Origin: Synechococcus sp. MW101C3
GTDB taxonomy: Bacteria > Cyanobacteriota > Cyanobacteriia > PCC-6307 > Cyanobiaceae
Direction: 5' to 3'
DNA: 64,000 nt
Assembly: GCF_002252635.1 (NCBI RefSeq)
Contig: NZ_NQKX01000008.1
Coordinates: 124,001 to 188,000 of the forward strand
In this document: positions 12,367 through 20,243 of the stretch, piece after piece
How the letters are laid out: each line of letters starts with the position of its first letter
Numbering within the stretch: the stretch's first letter is position 1
The notes under the pieces: model-generated
Seen by the model: the letters and a program-made list of their open reading frames with translations, nothing else
Databases searched by the model: none
Told to the model about the DNA's origin: nothing
Program-made: the position numbers and the translations under genes

Positions 12367-14811
12367 ATGGCAACTCAATCCAGTCGCGAAGCGGCACTGG
12401 CACGTCGATTGGCACTTTCCACCGCCGGAAAGTCTGCTGAGAAGCGTTATTCCTCCAGCCCCAACCGGGTGCGTGGTGCTGCCGAAGCTCGCCCAGCCCG
12501 CACTGTGGAAGCGGTCCCGCCCAAACCTGCTGCCGTTGTCTCCGCTCCCGAGCGCCGCTCGCCTCGCTTTGAACAGCTCGGCGCCGCTCCCAGTGGATCC
12601 AGCCAGCGCTCGATTCCGTCGCGCATCGCCAACCCCAGCCGGGATCTGGTGCTGGCCCGCCGCGAAGCCCTCAGCAAGAAGGGAAAGCGCGCCGACACCA
12701 GCCGCGATCGCACCCGCAAGGAAGCGCCTTCCACCTCTGCTGCCGCCAAGCCAGCCGATTGCAAGTGCAAGGGCAAGACAGACGCCGCAGCTGCTGCTGC
12801 TGAACGCCCTGCGGCTTCAGACCAGTGGTCACTCGGCAGCGGCCGCACCGCCGGTCTTGGTTCCACTAGCTCTGCCAGCCGCAGCGACGATCGCCGCCTT
12901 TCCGGCAACCGCCGGGTGGCCCAGCACAACCCCAGCCGTGCCCGGGGCCTGGCCCGCCGCGAAGCTCTCTCCAAGCACGGAAAATCCGCCGCCACCAATG
13001 GCTCCAACGGCACAGCCGCCGTCGTGCGGCAAGGCAACCCCGAGATGAGCAGCCGCGAACTCGCGCAGCGCCTTCGCGACCTCAAGAGCAAGAACGGTGC
13101 CGGCGCCGTGGGTCCTTGCGGTGGCACCTCGCGGCCCTGCGGTCCCCGTCGTGGAGCCAACCGGCCCGTCGGCGCTCAGGACGCCACCTGGAAGGTGGGC
13201 GCCAGTGAAACCACCCGAGGTCAGGTGGTCACCGGCACGCAGGCCAATCGTTCCGAGAAGACCACCGGTAACGAGGCCAGCACCTGCCGGCCGGTCACCG
13301 GCACCGAATACATGGGCGCCGACGTCTTCCGCCTGTTCTGCCAGAACGAACCCACCCCCCTGCAGCCAGCCAAGGTGCGCGTCACTGCCACCACCCATGG
13401 CAACCGCGTCACCGGCAACGAAGTCGGCCGCTCTGAGAAGGTCACCGGCGACGAGCCCGGTACCTGCAAGTCGATCACTGGCACCGAATACATCTCCGCT
13501 AACCAGGCGGCGGCTTACTGCGGCACCACCGGTTCCCCCAGTCCCCGCAAGGTGGGCCTCAGCCAGACCCTCGGTGGCCGCCCGGTCTCCGGTGTGATGG
13601 TGGGTCGCTCCGAGAAGGTCACCGGTGATGAGCACGGCGCCTCGGTACGCACCACCGGCACCCAGTACGTCGGCAACGACTCGATCGCCAGCCCCGGTCA
13701 GGCGCCGCCGAAGGTGGGCCAGGTGCACACCCTCAGGGGCACGGGCATCACCGGCACTCTCGTGGGCCGCTCCGAAAAGGTCACCGGCAACGAGCCGGGC
13801 ACCTGCCGCCGGGTCACCGGTGATGAATACATCGGCAGCCAGCAGTACGAAGGTTTCTGCGGGGCGCGCCCCGAGCCGGAAGCGGCCAAGGTGGGCTTCA
13901 GCCTCACCGGCAAGCAGCAGATCGTCTCCGGCACCAACACCGGCCGCTCCTCCAAGGTCACTGGCGATGAGCCCGGCACCTGCAAGGCCGTCACCGGCAC
14001 TCCCTATGCCGGCCTTGAGCAGGCTTCCGGCTGGTGTGCACCCGAAGCGGTCCGCACGATCCGCCAGAGAGTCCCCGTCGGCATGGGCACCCCAGGACCG
14101 CGCCTCAGTGGCCTTCAACCCGGCATCGGCGGCATCATGACCGGCGCCTCCAAGGGTGCCTGTGAGCCAGTCACCGGCACCCCGTACGTGGGCGCCGACC
14201 AGTTCAACGAGGCCTGCGGTGCCGCCGAGGGCCATGAGGCCGATTTCCCTCAGCCGCTCGACACCCAGCCCTGGCAACAGTTCAGCGTTCAGTCGCCGGC
14301 CCGCGCCGCCCATCAGCAGCGGGAACGAAGCCATGCTGTGACGGGAACCCGCTACGAAACCAGCGCCAGGATCACCGGCCCTTTTGATCTGGCCGGTGAC
14401 AAAGTCACCGGCACCGAACAGTTCCGCTTCGACCGTCCCACCAGCCCCAGCGTCGCCGCCACCATCCCGATGGCCCGGCGCATGGCCCCCGGCCCTGCGG
14501 TGGTTTCTGCTCCCCCGCTCGCTGAACCGGCAGAAGGCGAGCGCCCGCTCTCACGGGTGACTGGCGAAGGTATCTCTGCCGGGCTGCACATCACCGGCGA
14601 TGACTGGGACCGGGGCAAACGTGTCACCGGCACGGAGGGAGCCTCGGCACGCCGCCGCAATCCCACCCGCACCGGCCCGATGTCCGCCATGGCTCCTGTT
14701 CAGCCGAAGCGCAACGATGAGATTGCCCAGCCGGTGAGCCGCGTGACCGGCTCCAGCGGTGGCACGGACAAGGGCTCCCTGATCACCGTTTCCGGTGGTG
14801 CCCGCGGTTGA
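12367..14811 (+). CDS. csoS2: Carboxysome assembly scaffold CsoS2
   Basis: The disordered scaffold that links RuBisCO to the shell. In this 814-residue protein I count four N-terminal repeats with the RuBisCO-binding pattern (ALARRLALSTAGKSA, VLARREALSKKGKRA, GLARREALSKHGKSA and a weaker ELAQRLRDLKSKNG), then six middle repeats each with paired VTG motifs and mostly a terminal Cys (KVG...VTGTQ...GTEYMGADVF and so on; the third lacks the Cys and the sixth is divergent), then a C-terminal region with three VTG/ITG blocks ending in the conserved encapsulation-type peptide VSRVTGSSGGTDKGSLI. ATG 12367 (MATQSSREAALARR) is chosen because it begins repeat 1. Only the full-length form is evident; I did not identify a frameshift site that would make the short CsoS2A form. 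Confidence 0.96.
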   Translation: MATQSSREAALARRLALSTAGKSAEKRYSSSPNRVRGAAEARPARTVEAVPPKPAAVVSAPERRSPRFEQLGAAPSGSSQRSIPSRIANPSRDLVLARREALSKKGKRADTSRDRTRKEAPSTSAAAKPADCKCKGKTDAAAAAAERPAASDQWSLGSGRTAGLGSTSSASRSDDRRLSGNRRVAQHNPSRARGLARREALSKHGKSAATNGSNGTAAVVRQGNPEMSSRELAQRLRDLKSKNGAGAVGPCGGTSRPCGPRRGANRPVGAQDATWKVGASETTRGQVVTGTQANRSEKTTGNEASTCRPVTGTEYMGADVFRLFCQNEPTPLQPAKVRVTATTHGNRVTGNEVGRSEKVTGDEPGTCKSITGTEYISANQAAAYCGTTGSPSPRKVGLSQTLGGRPVSGVMVGRSEKVTGDEHGASVRTTGTQYVGNDSIASPGQAPPKVGQVHTLRGTGITGTLVGRSEKVTGNEPGTCRRVTGDEYIGSQQYEGFCGARPEPEAAKVGFSLTGKQQIVSGTNTGRSSKVTGDEPGTCKAVTGTPYAGLEQASGWCAPEAVRTIRQRVPVGMGTPGPRLSGLQPGIGGIMTGASKGACEPVTGTPYVGADQFNEACGAAEGHEADFPQPLDTQPWQQFSVQSPARAAHQQRERSHAVTGTRYETSARITGPFDLAGDKVTGTEQFRFDRPTSPSVAATIPMARRMAPGPAVVSAPPLAEPAEGERPLSRVTGEGISAGLHITGDDWDRGKRVTGTEGASARRRNPTRTGPMSAMAPVQPKRNDEIAQPVSRVTGSSGGTDKGSLITVSGGARG

Positions 14812-14845
14812 TGCTTCGTTTCGTCCCTTCGCTTGACTGCTGACG

Positions 14846-16513
14846 TTGGCTTCTTCGCGCCGCTATCCCTCCGTTGAGAGGCCTCTGGCTCCCACGGCTC
14901 CGCGGCGCCGTCAGGACCAGACCGGTATCCAGGCGATCGCGCCCGAGTCACTCATGCGGGCGGCTCCACAGGAGTTGCGTTCGCTCGCTCCCGAACCCAT
15001 CCTCCGGGCTGCCGATCCGCTGTCTCTCGCCCGCGCCAAGGCGGGTGCCCGCGGCCCATTCCGTCCCGCCCGGCCCATGCGCGGCCGCCGTCCACTGCCG
15101 GCGGGGGCGCTTCACCCTCTCACCGATTCCGCTGCCAACGAACGCCTGCACGCCTACGACGCCCAGGTGAAGGGGGCCTTCGACCGGATCGTGCCGGTGC
15201 TCAAACGGCTCTCGGCGCTTCAGCACGAACCCGATTTCATCGCCCAGGCCCAGCAGCACGCTGCCGCCGAGCTGGGCTTTGAGCTGCCCCTGGCCATCCT
15301 GGAATCGGCCTGGGTGCAGCAGCTCGACATGCGCACTCTGTTCGCTTGGTGCGTGTTCGAAACCTATGAACAGGTCAGTGGGGCTTTCTTCCGTGAAGAC
15401 CCACTCGAAGCCCAGGATGGAACCGCCGCCGCTGAGGCCTTCAATGCCTTTCTGATGGCGTGTGGGTTCCATCTGCTCGATGTCACTCCCTGCGCTGATG
15501 GGCGTCTGGCCCACGCCATCACCTACGCGCTGCGCCTGCCGTTCAGCTCCGTGCGTCGCCGACCCCACGCCGGCGCCCTGCTTGATGTGGAGAACACGGT
15601 GGATCGCTGGGTGAAGACTGAGCACCTGCGTTACCGCGAGGGTCGGCCGAATCCCGCCCACGAGCCCACCCGCTACCTCAAGGTGGCGATGTATCACTTC
15701 AGTTCCCGCGATCCGCTGCACGAAGGCTGCGCCGCCCACGGCTCCAATGATGTGCTGGCCGCCGCTTCTGCCCTTGCCCGCCTTCGCGACTTCCAGCAGG
15801 CGGTGGAGAACAGCTTCTGTTGCGGCGCTTCGGTGGATCTGCTGCTGATCGGCATGGACACCGACACCGATGCCATCCGCGTACACGTTCCGGCTCAGGA
15901 TGGGACCACGGATCTGGAGCGCTGGCTGGATGCCCGCCAGGCCTACGACGACACCCAGGCCCTGACTCCTGAGGCTGCCCGCCACAAGCTGCTCTCACTG
16001 GTGCGCCAGGCGGCTCCCGGTGAACCCGATGACGGCATGGTGGCACTGGTGGCCCGGCTTCTCGAGCACAATCTTTCCCAGATTGATTATGTGCGCACTT
16101 ATCACGAGGGAGCCTATGTGGATGCTGGCCATGCCGAACGCTTCATCGGTGTTGGCATCGGTTTCAAGGAGATTCATTTGCGTAATCTCACTTATTTCGC
16201 TCACATGGACACCCTGGAGGAAGGCTCCGCAGACATGGATGTGGGCGTGAAGATCTTCAAGGGACTGAATGTGTCACGCGGACTGCCGGTGCCAGTGGTG
16301 GTGCGTTTTGATTATCACGGCAGCGTGCCGGGGGCTCGGGATCGGGCCATCCAGCATTGCCGCCGCACGGATGCGGCCATTCGCAGCCGCTACAGCCAGC
16401 TGTGTGCGGAGGGATTGCTGCAAACCCTGCTGACCGTGCGCGACCGTGATCAGCATGCCCCAGCCGAAGCCGTAGGGTCTTCGATCAGCTTCGGCACGGG
16501 AGGAGGGCACTGA
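14846..16513 (+). CDS. csoSCA: Carboxysomal carbonic anhydrase CsoSCA (CsoS3, epsilon class)
   Basis: Converts bicarbonate to CO2 inside the carboxysome. The 555-residue protein aligns by eye with the epsilon/beta-like enzyme: the presumed zinc ligands are Cys169 (WCVFET), His284 (MYHFSS) and Cys295 (HEGCAAHG), with the same 11-residue spacing between the last two as in the Halothiobacillus enzyme (His242/Cys253). The N-terminal 110 residues are Arg/Pro-rich and probably disordered, matching the segment that binds RuBisCO or the shell. The frame starts with TTG 14846, just after an in-frame stop, so an ATG start would lose the conserved ERPLAPTAP segment. The stop is one base from the csoS4A start region. 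Confidence 0.95.
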   Translation: MASSRRYPSVERPLAPTAPRRRQDQTGIQAIAPESLMRAAPQELRSLAPEPILRAADPLSLARAKAGARGPFRPARPMRGRRPLPAGALHPLTDSAANERLHAYDAQVKGAFDRIVPVLKRLSALQHEPDFIAQAQQHAAAELGFELPLAILESAWVQQLDMRTLFAWCVFETYEQVSGAFFREDPLEAQDGTAAAEAFNAFLMACGFHLLDVTPCADGRLAHAITYALRLPFSSVRRRPHAGALLDVENTVDRWVKTEHLRYREGRPNPAHEPTRYLKVAMYHFSSRDPLHEGCAAHGSNDVLAAASALARLRDFQQAVENSFCCGASVDLLLIGMDTDTDAIRVHVPAQDGTTDLERWLDARQAYDDTQALTPEAARHKLLSLVRQAAPGEPDDGMVALVARLLEHNLSQIDYVRTYHEGAYVDAGHAERFIGVGIGFKEIHLRNLTYFAHMDTLEEGSADMDVGVKIFKGLNVSRGLPVPVVVRFDYHGSVPGARDRAIQHCRRTDAAIRSRYSQLCAEGLLQTLLTVRDRDQHAPAEAVGSSISFGTGGGH

Positions 16514-16514
16514 G

Positions 16515-16787
16515 ATGTTGATCTGCAAAGTGCTCAAGCCTCTGGTGGCCACCAATCGCATCGCTGAGTTCGAGCACAAGCATCTTCAGGTGGTGCTGGA
16601 TGGCAGTTCCCAGAAAGTGGCGGTCGATGCCGTTGGCTGCATTCCCGGCGACTGGGTGATCTGCGTGGGTAGCTCTGCTGCCCGGGAAGCAGCCGGCAGT
16701 AAGTCGTATCCCAGCGATCTCACAATCGTGGGCATCATTGACCACTGGGATCCTGAATCTGGATCGGCCGAACGGAGATCTGCCTGA
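16515..16787 (+). CDS. csoS4A: Carboxysome vertex pentamer CsoS4A
   Basis: EutN/CcmL-type BMC-P protein of 90 residues that caps the vertices of the shell. It starts MLICKVLKPLVATNRI and includes the pentamer signature VDAVGCIPGDWVICVGSSAA followed by LTIVGIIDHW. It begins one base after the csoSCA stop and its own stop overlaps the csoS4B start (TGATG), so the three genes are translationally linked. Confidence 0.96.
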   Translation: MLICKVLKPLVATNRIAEFEHKHLQVVLDGSSQKVAVDAVGCIPGDWVICVGSSAAREAAGSKSYPSDLTIVGIIDHWDPESGSAERRSA

Positions 16788-17038
16788 TGGAGATCATGCA
16801 GGTCACCGGATCGCTTGTCTGCACCCAGCGGATCGAAGGTCTGCGTCACTGCCACCTGCGGGTGCTGCGCAACACCAAGGGCAAGCTCAGCGTGGCGGTC
16901 GATCCCATCGGCGCCCTGCCCGGCAACTGGGTGTTCACCGCCAGCGGCTCTGCAGCCCGCTTCGCCACCGGTAATCCCGACATCCAGACCGATCTGACCA
17001 TCGGCGGGATCATCGACCTGTGGGACCCGGACGGTTGA
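16787..17038 (+). CDS. csoS4B: Carboxysome vertex pentamer CsoS4B
   Basis: Second BMC-P pentamer protein, 83 residues, starting MEIMQVTGSLVCTQRIEG with the family core VDPIGALPGNWVFTASGSAA and the end TIGGIIDLWDPDG. Only low amounts are needed (twelve vertices per carboxysome), and the one-base overlap with csoS4A suggests it is translated by re-initiation. Confidence 0.96.
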   Translation: MEIMQVTGSLVCTQRIEGLRHCHLRVLRNTKGKLSVAVDPIGALPGNWVFTASGSAARFATGNPDIQTDLTIGGIIDLWDPDG

Positions 17039-17081
17039 CCCTTCCCTCTCCAACTTCCATTCCGTCCGTTCCTGCTGCCCC

Positions 17082-17543
17082 ATGGCCACCCCCTCCTCCC
17101 GCCAGCCCTCGTCCCGCCGCACATCGCCCGCCGCTGCCGTGACCCCTCCCTCCACGACAACGGCGTCAGCGGATCCGGCCAAGGCCTTGCCTGCCGTCAC
17201 CCCTGCGGCGGCCGCGCCATCGGCTTCAGCGGCCACTGCAGCCCCCGCACCCACACCCCAGGCAGCGGGCCCAGCCGCCAGCAGCACCCCTGCGTCCAGC
17301 AGCGCTGCTCCAACGGTGGCTGCCGCGGCTTCGCCGTCGGCTGTTTCCTCCGTGTCGGCTGGAGAAGCGTCCCCGCCGATCACCGTCCCGGCGAAGGCGA
17401 TCGCCACCAGCAGCCCGGCCCGTTCGGCGCCGGTCCGCTCCACCAGCCGCCGCAGGGCGCCGTCCACACCCACCCCCCGGCCCCATCCCCTACTGAGAGC
17501 ACAGCCATGGCCTCCACACCGACCGGCATCGCCCTCGGCATGA
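17082..17543 (+). CDS. Pro/Ala/Ser/Thr-rich open frame, probable N-terminal extension of a CsoS1E-like protein
   Basis: Encodes 153 residues of low-complexity sequence (SRQPSSRRTSPAAAV and APTPQAAGPAASSTP) with an Arg-rich end (RSTSRRRAPSTPTPRP). It lies directly before, and runs out of frame into, the second CsoS1 BMC gene. After a run of six C (17473-17478) the other frame reads PAPSPTESTAMASTPTG straight into the BMC domain, while this frame degenerates to PWPPHRPASPSA and stops. Some alpha-cyanobacteria have a CsoS1 paralogue with a long disordered N-terminus (CsoS1E), so a one-base loss in the C-run, a sequencing error or frameshift translation is likely. It could also be an independent small protein. 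There is no clear ribosome binding site at ATG 17082. Confidence 0.5.
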   Translation: MATPSSRQPSSRRTSPAAAVTPPSTTTASADPAKALPAVTPAAAAPSASAATAAPAPTPQAAGPAASSTPASSSAAPTVAAAASPSAVSSVSAGEASPPITVPAKAIATSSPARSAPVRSTSRRRAPSTPTPRPHPLLRAQPWPPHRPASPSA

Positions 17544-17815
17544 TTGAAACCCGCGGCCTGGTGCCGGCGATCGAAGCCGCTGACGCCATGACCAAAGCAG
17601 CTGAAGTCACCCTGATCTCCCGCGAATTCGTGGGCGGCGGCTATGTGACCGTGATGGTGCGTGGTGAAACCGGCGCTGTGAACGCTGCCGTGCGCGCCGG
17701 TGCCGATGCCTGCGAACGGGTGGGCGATGGCCTGGTGGCGGCCCACATCATTGCCCGCCCCCACTCCGAACTGGAGCCCGTGCTGACCTTCAGCGGCGCC
17801 CTGCGCAGGAGCTGA
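17507..17815 (+). CDS. Second CsoS1-type shell protein (CsoS1E-like)
   Basis: A BMC-H protein of 102 residues when read from ATG 17507 (MASTPTGIALGMIETRG). It is nearly identical to the CsoS1 at 9994 through the whole BMC domain, differing mainly at the ends (N-terminus ASTPT; C-terminus LEPVLTFSGALRRS instead of SSFGLGSKD). Its reading frame is open far upstream, so it may normally be fused to the Pro/Ala-rich extension encoded just before it in another frame. The similarity implies a duplication within the operon. It would build or decorate carboxysome facets. Confidence 0.9.
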   Translation: MASTPTGIALGMIETRGLVPAIEAADAMTKAAEVTLISREFVGGGYVTVMVRGETGAVNAAVRAGADACERVGDGLVAAHIIARPHSELEPVLTFSGALRRS

Positions 17816-17817
17816 TC

Positions 17818-18291
17818 ATGCAGGCCGGTACCCATCCCCGGGTGCTCGGCTATCTCGGCCGGGCCCTCAGCCTGGAGCTCTCCGCGGTTCAGCAGTACAT
17901 GACCCAGGCGTCACTGCTGAGCCTCTGGGGTCAGGAGGAGGCCGCAGAGCGCTTCAGGCTCGACACCGCCGAGGAGATGCAGCATGCCCAGCGCCTCGTG
18001 GAGCACATGCTCCTGCTTGGGGTGGCTCCGGCCGCTTCGCAGCTCACGCCCGTGAGCGTTGCCGGCGACCTGGTCGGTCTGCTGCGGCGCAATGCCGAGC
18101 TCGAGCAGCGCCTGGTTGATCACTACGGGGAAGCCAGCCGTTTCTGCGCCTTGATCGGCGATACCGCCAACGGCCATTTCTTCCACCGCCTCTGGACGGA
18201 AGAACGCCTGCATGGTGAGCAACTGCACGACTGGCTCCACCAGTTGCTGGGCGACCAGCGCGCTTTCGTGAATCAACGCGCCACTTTCTGA
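17818..18291 (+). CDS. Bacterioferritin-like protein of the carboxysome operon
   Basis: A four-helix ferritin-like protein of 157 residues. It contains the usual diiron motif positions: LSLELSAVQQYM in helix 1, EEMQHAQRLVEHM (ExxH) in helix 2, and TEERLHGEQLHDWL (ExxxHxE-like) in helix 4. Genes of this family often follow csoS1 in alpha-carboxysome operons, but their function there is not settled; iron storage or oxidative protection of the carboxysome are proposals. It starts at ATG 17818, two bases after the preceding stop. Confidence 0.85.
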   Translation: MQAGTHPRVLGYLGRALSLELSAVQQYMTQASLLSLWGQEEAAERFRLDTAEEMQHAQRLVEHMLLLGVAPAASQLTPVSVAGDLVGLLRRNAELEQRLVDHYGEASRFCALIGDTANGHFFHRLWTEERLHGEQLHDWLHQLLGDQRAFVNQRATF

Positions 18292-18367
18292 GTGTTCGGC
18301 CCCCAGGCGGGCTTGGCACAACAAGACTGCTGAATGGTCCACGTCCCAACCCACCCGTCGCGCCACC

Positions 18368-20218
18368 TTGCTCACGGTCGCCGCTCCGCCCCTGATCATT
18401 CAGCTGGCCTGGCTGATTCCTCTGTATGGCTTCGTCGGCGTCGTGCTGTCGCTGCCGTGGGCCTGCGGCTGGATTCGCCGCGATGGCCCCAGGCCGGCCG
18501 CGTACCTGAACATTCTCGTCTCGCTGGTGGCCTTCCTGCATGGCAGCGCCGTGCTGGCCGTCGTGCTGCGTGAAGGCCCCTTCGCGATCACGGTGCCCTG
18601 GTTTCAGGCCGCCGACCTCACCCTCTCGCTCAGCTTCGATCTCTCGCTCACCAGCCTGGCCAGCCTGGAGCTGGTGACAGGGCTGAGCCTGCTGGCCCAG
18701 TTCTTCGCGCTCGGTTACCTCGACAAGGAGTGGTCGCTGGCGCGCTTCTACGCCCTGGTGGGATTTTTCGAGGGGGCGATGGCGGGGGTGGTGCTCAGCA
18801 GTTCGCTGTTTCTCACCTACTTCCTGCTGGAGATGCTCACCCTCTCCACGTACCTGTTGGTGGGCTTCTGGTATGCCCAGCCGCTGGTGGTGACGGCCGC
18901 ACGCGATGCCTTCCTCACCAAACGGGTGGGCGACGTGCTGCTGCTGATGGGGGTGGTGGCGTTGTCGGCGTGGGCGGGGGTGATGCGCTTCGACGACCTT
19001 TACAGCTGGGCGGCAGGGGCACAGATCAGCCCGCTGGCGGGCAATCTGCTCGGCCTGGCGCTGATCTCCGGGCCACTGGGCAAGTGCGCCCTCTTTCCGA
19101 TGCACCTGTGGCTCGATGAGGCGATGGAGGGGCCGAATCCAGCTTCGATCCTGCGCAACTCGGTGGTGGTCACCTGCGGCGCGCTCGTGCTGCTGCGCCT
19201 GATGCCGATCCTGCAGCTTTCACCCCTGAGCCTGGCGGCGTTGGTGGCGCTCGGCTCCGTCACCGCCATCGGCGGTTCGCTCGTGGCCATCGCTCAGGTG
19301 GATATCAAGCGCACGCTCTCCTATTCCACCAGCGCCTCGATGGGGTTGGTGTTCATTGCCATCGCCATGCAGCAGCCAGGTATTGCCCTGCTGTTGCTGT
19401 TCGCCCATGCCGTCGGCAAGGCACTGCTGTTCATGAGCATCGGTTGTGTGATCGCCACCACCAACTGCCAGGACCTCAGCGAACTGGGCGGTCTGGGTCG
19501 GCGCATGCCCGCCACCACCTGCGCGTTCCTGGTGGGGGCGGCAGGTACCACCGGCCTGGTTCCCCTTGGCTGCTTCTGGGCGCTGGGTCTGGATGTGCAG
19601 GCGATGCTGCGCAGCGCTCCCTGGCTGGCGGCGATCGTGCTGCTCGCCAACGCGCTCACCGTGCTCAACCTCACGCGGGTGTTCCGGCTGGTGTTCCTCG
19701 GCGCGGCCCAGCCCAAGACTCGCCGCACCCCTGAGGTGAACTGGCAGATGGCCCTGCCGATGGTGAGCCTCACCGTGCTTGTGCTGGTCACACCGCTGAT
19801 CATGGTGGTGATCGACCCGGTGCCCGGCCTGGCCTCATTCTCGCTGCCGGTGGCGCTCTCGCTGCTGCTTACCAGTGCCGGCGCCCTGGTGGCCGGCTGC
19901 CTGCTGCCGCTGCGCAAGGGCTGGTCGGTCACGATCCTGCGGCCGCTGCGCCTGCTGCAGGATCTGCTCGCCTACGACTTCTACACCGATCGGATCTACC
20001 GGGTCACGATCGTGGCGCTGGTGGCGGGGCTCTCGCGTGCCGCCGCCCGCTTCGACCGCGATGTGGTCAACGCTCTGGTGAACCGGGTGGGCAGCCTGTC
20101 GTTGGCCAGTGCCGAAGGCCTCAAGCTGAGCGTCAACGGTCACACCCAGACCTACGTGCTCACCGGGACCGTGGCGATCGTGCTGTTGCTCACCTCGCTC
20201 TCCTGGGTGGTGCGATGA
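18368..20218 (+). CDS. ndhF4: NDH-1 subunit NdhF4 (CO2-uptake NDH-1MS')
   Basis: Large membrane subunit of the proton-pumping NDH-1 complex specialised for constitutive CO2 hydration. The 616-residue, highly hydrophobic protein has the antiporter-like core: YFLLEMLTLSTYLLVG, KVGD-like TKRVGDVLLL, GPLGKCALFPMHLWLDEAMEGPNP and VDIKRTLSYSTSASMG. The GPNPAS in place of GPTPVSA is typical of the CO2-uptake NdhF3/NdhF4 group. Only a TTG at 18368 is available just upstream of the first helix. Assignment to F4 rather than F3 rests on the linked chpX and the known gene content of alpha-cyanobacteria. Confidence 0.88.
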   Translation: MLTVAAPPLIIQLAWLIPLYGFVGVVLSLPWACGWIRRDGPRPAAYLNILVSLVAFLHGSAVLAVVLREGPFAITVPWFQAADLTLSLSFDLSLTSLASLELVTGLSLLAQFFALGYLDKEWSLARFYALVGFFEGAMAGVVLSSSLFLTYFLLEMLTLSTYLLVGFWYAQPLVVTAARDAFLTKRVGDVLLLMGVVALSAWAGVMRFDDLYSWAAGAQISPLAGNLLGLALISGPLGKCALFPMHLWLDEAMEGPNPASILRNSVVVTCGALVLLRLMPILQLSPLSLAALVALGSVTAIGGSLVAIAQVDIKRTLSYSTSASMGLVFIAIAMQQPGIALLLLFAHAVGKALLFMSIGCVIATTNCQDLSELGGLGRRMPATTCAFLVGAAGTTGLVPLGCFWALGLDVQAMLRSAPWLAAIVLLANALTVLNLTRVFRLVFLGAAQPKTRRTPEVNWQMALPMVSLTVLVLVTPLIMVVIDPVPGLASFSLPVALSLLLTSAGALVAGCLLPLRKGWSVTILRPLRLLQDLLAYDFYTDRIYRVTIVALVAGLSRAAARFDRDVVNALVNRVGSLSLASAEGLKLSVNGHTQTYVLTGTVAIVLLLTSLSWVVR

Positions 20219-20243
20219 CCCTTCCTTCCGAACAGGTGCCGCC

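Noticed and set aside
13180..14230. Regularly spaced DNA repeats that superficially resemble a CRISPR array
   Set aside because: They are the in-frame middle repeats of csoS2 (about 50 codons each) with coding constraint; no identical direct repeats with unique spacers and no cas genes.
12829..14334. 501-codon antisense frame opposite csoS2 with repeated GAGDR-like stretches
   Set aside because: The repeats are the reverse reading of the csoS2 middle repeats; no independent start site or conservation.
17472..17492. C-run at the csoS1E-like frame break tested as a classical -1 slippery heptamer
   Set aside because: The codons there (ACC CCC CGG) do not fit the X XXY YYZ pattern, so a mutation or sequencing error is at least as likely as programmed slippage.
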